From Burkholderiales bacterium (GTDB lineage: Bacteria > Pseudomonadota > Gammaproteobacteria > Burkholderiales > SHXO01), in contig JADZGB010000027.1 in NCBI GenBank assembly GCA_020854105.1, positions 62,001-126,000 on the forward strand: a stretch of 64,000 nucleotides of DNA, written 5' to 3'. Every line of letters begins with the position of its first letter. Position 1 is the stretch's first letter. Below the pieces are notes generated by a model. The model ran no database searches. It saw only the letters and a list, made by a program, of their open reading frames with translations, and was not told the origin of the DNA. Below are positions 1-7,205 of the stretch, one piece after another. A program made the translations under genes and the position numbers.

Positions 1-2
1 CG

Positions 3-401
3 CCGCGCGAGACCATGACGCTGTCGGCCGATGCACTGTTCGCCGTCAACAGCGACGTGCTCAAACCCGCTGCCCGGGACAGCCTCGATGCGCTGGCGCG
101 CAAGCTCGCCGGCATGGAGTACGAAACCGTCGAGGTGGTCGGCCACACCGATCCCACCGGCTCGGCCTCTCTCAACGATCGTCTCTCGAGGCGTCGCGCG
201 GAAGCGGTGAAGCGCCACCTGATCGAACAGGGCGTGCCGGGCGACAGGATCTCTGCGCAGGGAGTCGGCAGCAGCATGCCGGTGGTGGATCCCGCCACCT
301 GCAGGAGCCTGCCCAAGGGCAAGCGCGGCGCCTGCTTCCAGCCGGATCGCCGGGTCGACATCGAGGTGACCGGAACCGTCCCCAGCATGGCTGGGCAATA
401 A
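3..401 (+). CDS. OmpA-family C-terminal domain protein (5' end outside window)
   Basis: The reading frame is open to the left edge of the window, so only the last 132 residues are present. They form an OmpA-like peptidoglycan-binding domain, with the TLSADALFAVNS strand, the VVGHTDPTGS segment, the LSRRRAEAVKRHL helix and the RRVDIEV end. In this family the domain holds the cell wall non-covalently from the periplasmic side of the outer membrane. An insertion with two cysteines (ATCRSLPK to GACFQPDRR) lies before the last strand and is common in OmpA homologues. An ATG at 15 exists, but the residues before it (PRET) read as part of the same domain, so it is probably internal. The N-terminal part, barrel or lipoprotein, cannot be seen. 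Confidence 0.85.
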   Translation, partial: PRETMTLSADALFAVNSDVLKPAARDSLDALARKLAGMEYETVEVVGHTDPTGSASLNDRLSRRRAEAVKRHLIEQGVPGDRISAQGVGSSMPVVDPATCRSLPKGKRGACFQPDRRVDIEVTGTVPSMAGQ

Positions 402-405
402 CGCC

Positions 406-1290
406 ATGGCCGGCTCGGGCGGCGGCGAGACGCGCAGCATGGCGGTGTTCTGTGACTTCGAGAACGTCGCGCTCGGTGTGCGAGATGCCAAGTACGACAA
501 GTTCGACATCGCCAAGGTCCTCGAGCGCCTCCTGCTCAAGGGCAGCATCGTGGTGAAGAAGGCCTACTGCGACTGGGAGCGCTACAAGACCTTCAAGGCG
601 GTCATGCACGAGGCCGCGTTCGAACTGATCGAGATCCCGCACGTGCGCCAGTCGGGCAAGAACTCCGCGGACATCCGCATGGTCGTGGACGCGCTGGACC
701 TGTGCTACACCAAAGCGCACGTGGACACCTTCGTCATCGTCAGCGGCGATTCGGATTTCTCGCCGCTGGTATCCAAGCTGCGGGAGAACAACAAGGCGGT
801 GATCGGCGTGGGTGTCAAGCAGTCCTCGTCCGATCTGCTGATCAACAACTGCGACGAGTTCATCTACTACGACGATCTGGTGCGGGAGAAGGAAGGCAGC
901 AAGCGTACCAGCCGGCGCAAGCCCGCGAAGGCAAAGACGGCATCACGCGCCGCAGCCCCGGAGCCGGATGCGGCAGGCGAGATCACCGAATTGCAGGAGC
1001 CGGTCCCGGAGGAAAAGGACCGTTCTCAGCAGGCGATGGATCTCGTGGTCGACACGTTCGAGGCCCTGCTCGCGGAGCGCGGCGGGGACGAGAAGATCTG
1101 GGGCTCGATGATCAAGCAGGCGCTGAAGCGGCGCAAGCCCGGCTTCAGTGAAACCTATTACGGATTCAAGAGCTTCAACGGCCTGCTCGAGGAGGCGCGC
1201 GCACGCGGCCTGCTCGGGCTGGAGCGCGACGACAAGTCCGGCGGCTACGTGGTGCGTGCCGCGGCCCACGAAGGGGAGCTGGCCGACTGA
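406..1290 (+). CDS. NYN (PIN-like) domain protein with C-terminal LOTUS/OST-HTH domain
   Basis: Residues about 12-155 form a NYN domain. It has the acidic and Asn residues expected of a PIN-like metal-dependent nuclease: VFCDFENVALG near 15-25, NSADIRMVVDAL in the middle, and VSGDSDFSPL. A charged linker follows (about 160-205). The last 80 residues (MDLVVDTFEALL to GGYVV) resemble an OST-HTH/LOTUS RNA-binding domain. By family knowledge such proteins are predicted RNA-processing or RNA-binding proteins (LabA/DUF88 group); the substrate is unknown. The start lies 4 bases after the preceding OmpA-type gene, so the two may be co-transcribed, though no functional link is evident. A second ATG at codon 12 is an alternative start. 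Confidence 0.85.
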   Translation: MAGSGGGETRSMAVFCDFENVALGVRDAKYDKFDIAKVLERLLLKGSIVVKKAYCDWERYKTFKAVMHEAAFELIEIPHVRQSGKNSADIRMVVDALDLCYTKAHVDTFVIVSGDSDFSPLVSKLRENNKAVIGVGVKQSSSDLLINNCDEFIYYDDLVREKEGSKRTSRRKPAKAKTASRAAAPEPDAAGEITELQEPVPEEKDRSQQAMDLVVDTFEALLAERGGDEKIWGSMIKQALKRRKPGFSETYYGFKSFNGLLEEARARGLLGLERDDKSGGYVVRAAAHEGELAD

Positions 1291-1308
1291 ACCGGCCTGC
1301 ATTCCCGA

Positions 1309-1353
1309 CGATGCACCCCAGGGCGATGCACACTAGGGCGATGTACCCCGGAG
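1309..1353. repeat. Three 15-bp direct repeats (CGATGCAC/CGATGTAC units)
   Basis: CGATGCAC at 1309 and 1324 and CGATGTAC at 1339 recur with an exact 15-base period. They lie between the NYN gene and the small ORF at 1457. The function is unknown; the repeat could be a binding-site array or a simple slippage product. Confidence 0.5.
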
Positions 1354-1456
1354 CCTGCCTTGCCGGGTGCCGCTCCGCCTCTCATGACTGCGCACCCCTG
1401 TGGTAGCTGGCAGACACCTTGCTTCGCTGGACGGGAATGTCGAAGAGAGGAAGCGA

Positions 1457-1810
1457 ATGAACATTTCCGCAGCCAACCGTTCGGTGCTCACGTCCATGCA
1501 TCGCGTACTCGAGCAGCTGTGCGACGGCGACTGGTCTGCCGTGCGCGTGGCCTGTGTGCCCAACGGTATCGAGTACCGGTTCCTGGCCTGCGTGGCCGAG
1601 GGCCGCCGTCCCGACGTCTACGGCTTTCTGGCGGTGCATACGGACATGCCGATCCCGGTGGACGGCGGGCCGCTCAATCTGTCCGAAGAACAGGCCATCG
1701 AACTCGGGCAGCTCGATCCTGCCAAGGCGCTGGCAGCAGCGGCAGCACCGCGCGCCAGACGCGCGGCCACCAGAAAGTCCGGCGGCCGCAGCGAGGCCGC
1801 GCTGGGCTGA
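1457..1810 (+). CDS. Small hypothetical protein (117 aa) with basic Ala-rich tail
   Basis: The start at 1457 is chosen because GAGAGGAAG lies just upstream; the frame is open 19 codons further. The protein begins with an amphipathic stretch (MNISAANRSVLTSMHRVLEQL). A compact region follows that could be a small alpha/beta fold (VRVACVPNGIEYRFLACVAEG, then a short VYGFLAVHTD segment). It ends in an Ala/Arg/Lys-rich tail (about 95-117). No signal peptide or membrane segment is visible. I do not recognise the family. The gene stands alone, with a GC-rich hairpin directly after the stop. Confidence 0.6.
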   Translation: MNISAANRSVLTSMHRVLEQLCDGDWSAVRVACVPNGIEYRFLACVAEGRRPDVYGFLAVHTDMPIPVDGGPLNLSEEQAIELGQLDPAKALAAAAAPRARRAATRKSGGRSEAALG

Positions 1811-1812
1811 GC

Positions 1813-1835
1813 GCGCGCGCCGCTAAAGCGCGCGC
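1813..1835. terminator. GC hairpin between convergent genes
   Basis: GCGCGCGC, a 7-base loop (CGCTAAA) and GCGCGCGC follow the + strand stop at 1810 and precede the end of the - strand gene at 1873. There is no T-run, so intrinsic termination is only a guess; it may act in both directions. Confidence 0.35.
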
Positions 1836-1872
1836 ACCCGGCAGCTGGCGCGCCTTCGCGTGAGGCCGCCTC

Positions 1873-3150
1873 CTAGTCCACGATGGCCTGATACACGGCG
1901 TTGCGCACGAGTGCGCGATAGTGATTGCGCCGCGCTACCTCCTGCATCATGAACACCGGCACCAGTTCCTCCTCGGGATCGACCCAGAAGTAGGTACCGG
2001 CGTAGCCACCCCAGTAGAAGTCTCCAACGCTGCCGTTCCAGGATGAACCGCCCGCGGCCGTGCGCGTGCCGAAGCCGAGTCCGAATCCGTATCCGGGACC
2101 GGGAAGCCAGTTCGGGCCCTTGCCGATGTCCGCCGTGAAGACGTGGTCCGAAGTCATGTACGCCAGCGTCTTCGGTCCGAGCAACCTGACCCCGTCCAGC
2201 ACCCCGCCGTTGGCGAGCATCTGCGCGAAGCGCAGGTAATCGCCCACCGTCGAGACCAGCCCGTGCCCGCCGGCGAAGAAGGCGGGTGGCCGGGTCCAGT
2301 CCAGCAGGAGTTCGGGGAACCAGTCCTTCTCGCGTCCGGGCAGCGGCTGGGCGAGGCGGGAGACCTTGTCCTGGGGAACGTACCAGCCGGTATCGGTCAT
2401 CTTCAGCGGCTGCAGGATGCGCTCGGACACGAAGCGGTCCAGGGGCATGCCGGAGGCGACCTCCACCACGCGCCCGAGAATGTCGGTGGCATGGCTGTAT
2501 TCCCAGGTCGTGCCGGGTTCGCTGCGCAGCGGCAGCCGCGCGATGGTGCGTGAGAATTCCTCCAGGCTGGGCGCCGAGAACACCTTCGCCTCGCGATACA
2601 GGTTGCCCACCTGGCTGTGCCTGGGCAGGAACACGCCGTAGGTGAGGCCGGCCGTGTGACGCAGCAGATCCTGCACCGTGATCGGGCGCCTGGCCGGCAC
2701 GGTGGTGAAGGAGGATGCGCCGGTGGCCGCATCGTAGCCCTCCACCGCGATCTTCATGTCCTTGAACTCCGGAAGGTACTTCGAGATCGGCTCGTGCAGC
2801 CCGAGCCGGCCTTCCTCGACCAGCATCATCGCGCCGACGCTGACCACCGGCTTGGTCATGGAGAAGATGCGGAAGATCGCATCGGTCTTCATGGCAACGC
2901 CGTGTGCCGGATCCTGCGTGCCGAAGGCGCGCTGATACACCAGCCTGCCCTTGCGCGCGACCATCACGACGGCACCGGGGATCTCGCCGCTGTCCACGGC
3001 CTGCTGGATCATCGTGCCGAGGCGTTCCAGTCGTTGCGAGGACAGGCCGACGTCCTCCGGCCTGGCCTCCGGCAGCGGTGCGGCGGATGCATTCAGGATG
3101 GGCCCGAGCAGAGCGAGACAGATCAGGGTGAGCAGGGCGCGGCGGTGCAT
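1873..3150 (-). CDS. Serine hydrolase, beta-lactamase/class C-esterase family, exported
   Basis: This is a 425-residue protein with a Sec signal peptide (MHRRALLTLICLALLGPILNASAA). Its domain belongs to the beta-lactamase/D-Ala-D-Ala carboxypeptidase fold (COG1680). The nucleophile motif S-M-T-K is at about 97-100. A YSH motif in WEYSHATDILG fills the place of YxN, and a GGHGL segment occurs further on. These features fit the esterase EstB-like or class C-like branch. Whether it hydrolyses beta-lactams cannot be told, and many relatives are esterases. The frame stays open 130 codons upstream, but this start gives a clean signal peptide. It is transcribed away from the cyclic-nucleotide-binding gene at 3283. 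Confidence 0.85.
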   Translation of the reverse strand: MHRRALLTLICLALLGPILNASAAPLPEARPEDVGLSSQRLERLGTMIQQAVDSGEIPGAVVMVARKGRLVYQRAFGTQDPAHGVAMKTDAIFRIFSMTKPVVSVGAMMLVEEGRLGLHEPISKYLPEFKDMKIAVEGYDAATGASSFTTVPARRPITVQDLLRHTAGLTYGVFLPRHSQVGNLYREAKVFSAPSLEEFSRTIARLPLRSEPGTTWEYSHATDILGRVVEVASGMPLDRFVSERILQPLKMTDTGWYVPQDKVSRLAQPLPGREKDWFPELLLDWTRPPAFFAGGHGLVSTVGDYLRFAQMLANGGVLDGVRLLGPKTLAYMTSDHVFTADIGKGPNWLPGPGYGFGLGFGTRTAAGGSSWNGSVGDFYWGGYAGTYFWVDPEEELVPVFMMQEVARRNHYRALVRNAVYQAIVD

Positions 3151-3282
3151 GTCCTTGTCCGTTCGTGTGTGGGGATGCGAGTGCGCAATGCTGAGCGCCG
3201 GCGCGCGAATCGTCAACGACTGTTGCGCGCCGTGATTGGCACCGATCTTGCGCCCGGCTGCCCGACACCATCCGCCATCTGC

Positions 3283-3822
3283 ATGTTCTCCCAGGCCAAC
3301 ATCGACCACCTGTTCCTGCGCGTGCTGTCCGAGATCGACCTGTTCCGGCATCTCGATCGCAGCCAGGCAGGTGCGCTGCTCTCTACGGCGACCAAGTCCG
3401 TGTTCCACACCGGCGAGGTCGTGTATCACGAGGGCGAGGAGGGCGAGTCCATGTACGTGGTGGTGCAGGGTGCGTTCGAGGTCTATCGCGTCTCCAACGG
3501 AGAGCACGCGGAACTGGCGCAGGTGCTGCCCGGCGAGCACTTCGGCGAGATCTCCCTCATTGCCAACCAGCCGCGCAGTGCCACGGTGCGTGCGCTCCAG
3601 CCGAGCGTCGCACTACGCTTCACCAAGACCGCCCTGCTGGCGCGCCCCGATGTCGCTGCCCAGGTGCTGAAGAACATGGCGCGCATGCTCGCCCGGCGCC
3701 TGTCGAGCGCGGATGACGAGATCATCCTGCATCGCAACCGGGCCCGCGAGGCGGAAGCGGCCAGAGAGAGGATGGAACTCGAGATGGCACGTTCGCGCAG
3801 CCGCGTGCGGCGCATGGGCTGA
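3283..3822 (+). CDS. Cyclic nucleotide-binding domain protein without HTH
   Basis: This 179-residue protein has a cNMP-binding fold at about 20-145. The beta-roll reads EVVYHEGEEGESMYVVVQG, and the phosphate-binding-cassette-like segment is HFGEISLIANQPRSATVRA. After the domain comes a charged helix (AREAEAARERMELEMARSRSRVRR). There is no helix-turn-helix, so it is not a CRP/FNR DNA-binding regulator; it is more likely a cytoplasmic sensor acting through partners. It is followed after 77 bases by an HDOD gene on the same strand, and both domain types occur in signalling proteins. The frame is open far upstream, but the residues there are low-complexity antisense of the hydrolase gene. Confidence 0.8.
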   Translation: MFSQANIDHLFLRVLSEIDLFRHLDRSQAGALLSTATKSVFHTGEVVYHEGEEGESMYVVVQGAFEVYRVSNGEHAELAQVLPGEHFGEISLIANQPRSATVRALQPSVALRFTKTALLARPDVAAQVLKNMARMLARRLSSADDEIILHRNRAREAEAARERMELEMARSRSRVRRMG

Positions 3823-3899
3823 GCGCCCGGACATGCGCTCTGCCACGCAGACCCGCCGTCCCCGACAGGAAACCGAATCCAACCGCAGCAGAGCACGAC

Positions 3900-4715
3900 A
3901 TGGCAACCACCACCGACGAAATCCTGCAGACCGAACTGCCGGCAAGACCGGCCGTGCTTACCCGCCTGGGGGTCGAGATGCAGCAGGAGGATCCGAACTT
4001 TGCCCGCGTGAGCGAGCTGATCGGTGCCGACGTCGGCCTGGCCTCGGCGGTCGTCAGGATCGCCAACTCCCCGTACATCGGACTGGGCCGCCGGGTTTCC
4101 TCGGTCCAGCAGGCGGTCGTCTATCTGGGGCTGTCCGAGGTGTTCGGCGTGGTGACCGGTCTGCTGTTGCGGCGCAGCTTCAAGGGCGGCGGAGCGCAGA
4201 TGGAGCAGTTGTGGGATCTGGCAGCGCAGCGCGCCGGATACATGACCTGGCTCGCACGCCAGCTGCGGGCGGCCCATCCCGACCGCGCCTACACCTGCGG
4301 CCTGTTCGAGGACTGCGGCATGGCCGTCCTGCTGCTGCGTTCGACCGCCTACGCGCAGTCACTGCCCCGGCTGCTGGGGCTGGCCGATCCGCGGCAGACG
4401 GAGCGGCAGATGCACGGCCTCGATCACGTGATGCTGAGCCAGGCGTTGATCCGCGCCTGGGGGCTGCCCGATGTCATCGCAGTCACGGTCAGGAGTCATC
4501 ATGACCTGGGCGGGCTGGAGAGCCTCCGCATCGATCCGGAGGCGCGCACGCTGGTGGCCTTGTCCGCCTTCGGCAACGAGGCCATCCGGCGGCAGGAGGG
4601 ATCGCACTGCGACTGGCCGGCCCATGCCGACCAGGTTGCGCGCGTCCTGGGGTTGACCGTGAACGACCTCGAAGCGCGCCTCGATGAAGTGCCGGCCCTT
4701 GCCGCGGCGGTCTGA
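3900..4715 (+). CDS. HDOD domain protein
   Basis: A single HDOD domain (about 12-210 of 271 residues) has the typical opening LPARPAVLTRLGVEMQQ, the IANSPYIG turn and the SSVQQAVVYLGLSEV helix. HDOD proteins are non-enzymatic HD relatives that serve in signalling output, often linked to motility, c-di-GMP or stress. The later sequence (GLDHVMLSQALIRAWGLP and HHDLGGL) is the usual second half of the domain. There is no attached receiver or GGDEF/EAL domain. It lies downstream of the cNMP-binding protein on the same strand, which suggests a joint role; this is inference. Confidence 0.85.
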   Translation: MATTTDEILQTELPARPAVLTRLGVEMQQEDPNFARVSELIGADVGLASAVVRIANSPYIGLGRRVSSVQQAVVYLGLSEVFGVVTGLLLRRSFKGGGAQMEQLWDLAAQRAGYMTWLARQLRAAHPDRAYTCGLFEDCGMAVLLLRSTAYAQSLPRLLGLADPRQTERQMHGLDHVMLSQALIRAWGLPDVIAVTVRSHHDLGGLESLRIDPEARTLVALSAFGNEAIRRQEGSHCDWPAHADQVARVLGLTVNDLEARLDEVPALAAAV

Positions 4716-4867
4716 CGCACGAGGCAGGGCCAGGCCTCGGGCGGCACCGACAAATTCCCGCATCGCACGCCGCGATGCCACGATGCTGACCGGCTTTTCG
4801 AGGCTCTCCCGCCACTTGCGGATGGCGCATCGAAGCGGCGCGCGGACCACGCTGCCGCCTTCCGGTG

Positions 4868-6061
4868 CTACAGGGCGCCGAAGGCCCGCCCGGTCTCGCT
4901 GAGGGCGCCCGAGTCGCTTGCCGCTGCGGCACGTTGCGCGGCGAGTTCCAGAACGTACCGCGGGGTGGCGCGGAACAGGGTCGGATCGAAGAAATCCAGA
5001 TAGGAGAACAGCAGGTCCGGGCGCGAGACCGCGAGCACGTCGATGCCGCCGGTGCGCGCAGCATGCGCGACCGCGCGCAGGAAGGCTGCATCGAGTCCGG
5101 ACCAGAAGCCGTAGGACGCCCTGGCTGCCGTGGCTCCCTCGTAAGGTCCTGCGGCAGCCTCGTCGCCGGCGGCCTTGGCCAGCCACAGCTCGCTCAGCAC
5201 CAGCCGCTTGGCCGGATCGCGTGCGCGGATCGCGCGCGGCCAGGAGATCAGGCGCTCGAGCAGGGCATCCTGGTCGCGGGTGGCGCGGTAGAAGCGCAGA
5301 TCGACGTAGTCGAGCCCGGCCACGTCCGCGAAGGCATCCACGTAGGTGGGTGATTCCTCCAGTGAACTGCCAGCACCGAGTGCCGGCACGAGATCGCCCA
5401 GATCGGCGCGCAGTCGCGTGCTGGCGCTGTCCAGGTACGCGCGCCAGTCGGACGGGCGCAGGCTCAGCCCGGCCTGCACGCGCGGACTGCTCGCCAGCGT
5501 GAGGTAGTCCGGCTGCACCGCTATTACCAGCAGCTTCGCCTCCTGGAGACGCTCCTCGAAAAAGCGCGCCCTGGTGATCCCGCGATAGTGGTGCCGGCCC
5601 TGCACCACGGCCTGCGCGGGCGCCAGCGATACGTGACGCAGCAGCAGCCGCAGCCCGCGCATGCGCGCATCATTGGCGACGTTGGCCAGCAGCTCGAGCA
5701 CCGGCCGCGGATCGTGGAAGGCCGGCGTGAGCAGCGGATGGCAGGCTTCGATCACGACCAGCTGGACACCCGCGCGGCGCAGCGCATCCATCTCGCGCTG
5801 CGCCCCGATGCGACGCATCGGGCTGAGCAATTCCCCGGGGGTGGTGCACGAGAGCGCGCGCACCGGCGCGCCGCGAAGCAGGGGCGGGTCGCCCCGCACA
5901 CGAGGAAGTGCGGCACGGAAGGCCGCCACGCGCGCCTGCAGCGCATCGTGCAGCGCGCGGTGCTGCCTGGGGATCTGCGCCTGCTGCTGCGCCCACGTGC
6001 CCGGGGACAGCAGGGCCAGGGCGAGGAGAGCCAGCGCGAGGCAGCAGCCGATCCGGCGCAT
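4868..6061 (-). CDS. Exported hypothetical protein, possible TIM-barrel hydrolase
   Basis: The start at 6061 gives a clear signal peptide (MRRIGCCLALALLALALLSPGTWA); the frame is open 44 codons upstream. The 397-residue product is predicted periplasmic or secreted. Its pattern of alternating hydrophobic strands and helices looks like a TIM barrel of glycosidase type (VQLVVIEACHPLL, LLVIAVQPDYLTL, VAGLDYVDLRFYR, RLVLSELWLAKAAGD, and GGIDVLAVSRPDLLF near the end). Glu in VLSELW could be catalytic, but I do not recognise the family and assign no substrate. It is followed by the DksA-like gene upstream on the same strand with a gap of only 5 bases, so they may be co-transcribed. Confidence 0.65.
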   Translation of the reverse strand: MRRIGCCLALALLALALLSPGTWAQQQAQIPRQHRALHDALQARVAAFRAALPRVRGDPPLLRGAPVRALSCTTPGELLSPMRRIGAQREMDALRRAGVQLVVIEACHPLLTPAFHDPRPVLELLANVANDARMRGLRLLLRHVSLAPAQAVVQGRHHYRGITRARFFEERLQEAKLLVIAVQPDYLTLASSPRVQAGLSLRPSDWRAYLDSASTRLRADLGDLVPALGAGSSLEESPTYVDAFADVAGLDYVDLRFYRATRDQDALLERLISWPRAIRARDPAKRLVLSELWLAKAAGDEAAAGPYEGATAARASYGFWSGLDAAFLRAVAHAARTGGIDVLAVSRPDLLFSYLDFFDPTLFRATPRYVLELAAQRAAAASDSGALSETGRAFGAL

Positions 6062-6066
6062 CGTGC

Positions 6067-6459
6067 CTACAGCGAAGGCGTGCCCGTGCCGGCGTGACCG
6101 CGTTCGAGCTTCGTCTGGCAGGCGATACAGCGGGCAGCGGTCGGGTAGGCTTTCAGGCGGGCGAAGCCGATCTCCATGCCGCAGGAATCGCACTGTCCGT
6201 ACTCGCCCTGGGCGATGCGCTCGAGCGCGGCCTCGACCTCGCGCAATTCGCGGATGTCGCGCACCGACATGGCATGGTCGATGTCGACGAGCAGATCGGC
6301 CACCGACGCGTCGCCCGCGTCGGCCACCTGTCCGGCCAGGTCGATGTAGCGCTGCTCGTCCGAACGCGCCAGCTCGCCGCGAATCTCGTCCACGAGCTGC
6401 GTGCGCCGCCGCTCGAGATGGCCACGCAGTTCCTCGATCTGTTGTTCCGTATAGGCCAT
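6067..6459 (-). CDS. DksA/TraR-family C4 zinc-finger protein
   Basis: This is a 130-residue protein. The start has GAGGAG 6 bases upstream, which decides between it and an ATG 27 codons earlier. The N-terminal half is helical (coiled-coil like). The C-terminal C4 finger reads C-DS-C-GMEIGF, then C-IA-C, with CxxC pairs 17 residues apart, as in DksA/TraR. DksA proteins enter the RNA polymerase secondary channel and modulate initiation with ppGpp. This is a paralogue-type small member; the acidic tip residues of true DksA cannot be assigned confidently. It is divergent from the winged-helix gene at 6561, with a perfect palindrome between the two. Confidence 0.85.
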   Translation of the reverse strand: MAYTEQQIEELRGHLERRRTQLVDEIRGELARSDEQRYIDLAGQVADAGDASVADLLVDIDHAMSVRDIRELREVEAALERIAQGEYGQCDSCGMEIGFARLKAYPTAARCIACQTKLERGHAGTGTPSL

Positions 6460-6538
6460 CTGCCGCTCCTCGTCTGATGTCACCTCGTCGCTGCGGTTAC
6501 GCAGATCCCGCGCGGATCGACCGCGCGGCGCTTCCGTC

Positions 6539-6555
6539 ATTCGCGATTCGCGAAT
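6539..6555. promoter_or_regulatory. Perfect 8+1+8 palindrome, candidate operator
   Basis: ATTCGCGA-T-TCGCGAAT sits between the divergent DksA-like gene and the winged-helix gene, ending 5 bases before the latter's ATG. The position suits autoregulation by the adjacent winged-helix protein. This is inference. Confidence 0.5.
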
Positions 6556-6560
6556 AGACT

Positions 6561-7205
6561 ATGCCCGTTCTTCCGTTCCCCCGGCAATTGAGCCTCAAGC
6601 CACAGGACATCTGCGTCCTCCTCAAGCTTGCCGTCTTCCAGCGCGGCCCCTGGTCCTATGGCCAGCTGGCCATGGAACTGGGGATGTCCGCCTCTGAGGT
6701 CCACGTCGGTGTCAGGCGTGCCGACTCAGCGTCGTTGATGTGCCTGAACGACGGCTGGGGCGTGCCCGACCTGCACGCGCTCGAGGAATTTCTCGTGCAC
6801 GGACTGAAGTATGCGTTCGGTCCGATGCGCGGAGGCTTGACGCGCGGGGTGCCGACCGCGCATGCTGCGCCCCCGCTGCGCGGACTGTTCGACGCGCCGG
6901 CGGGTCCGCCCCCCGTGTGGCCGGATCCGGACGCAAGCGTCGAGGGAATCGGGTTCTCTCCATTGTACAAGTCGGTACCGTTCGCGGCGGCGCGCGATGC
7001 CCGGCTGTACGAACTGCTCGCGCTGGCCGATGTATTGCGCGCGGGCGAGTGCAGGGATCCCATGCGGGTGCGGCAACGGATGCGCGCACGTCTGCGCGCA
7101 TCGCCCATCGAAACGCTCGCGCGTCGCCCGGCGCTCGACGCGGCGAAAGGCAGCAAACGAGGTACCCATGGCAAAGAAGCCCGGCTATACGGCCGAAGAT
7201 ATTGA
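6561..7205 (+). CDS. Winged-helix DNA-binding protein upstream of parE
   Basis: This is a 214-residue protein. Residues 10-60 form a helix-turn-helix of MarR/winged type (LKPQDICVLLKLAVFQRGPW, then YGQLAMELGMSASEVHVGV). The rest has a conserved-looking core (EEFLVHGLKYAF, TRGVPTAHAAPPL, IGFSPLYKSVPFAAARD, LYELLALADVLRAG). I recognise the general pattern as a stand-alone bacterial wHTH family but know no target. The 3' end overlaps parE by 38 bases in another frame, so translation may be coupled. Start choice is uncertain: no good Shine-Dalgarno precedes 6561, and a TTG at 6588 is possible. Confidence 0.7.
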   Translation: MPVLPFPRQLSLKPQDICVLLKLAVFQRGPWSYGQLAMELGMSASEVHVGVRRADSASLMCLNDGWGVPDLHALEEFLVHGLKYAFGPMRGGLTRGVPTAHAAPPLRGLFDAPAGPPPVWPDPDASVEGIGFSPLYKSVPFAAARDARLYELLALADVLRAGECRDPMRVRQRMRARLRASPIETLARRPALDAAKGSKRGTHGKEARLYGRRY

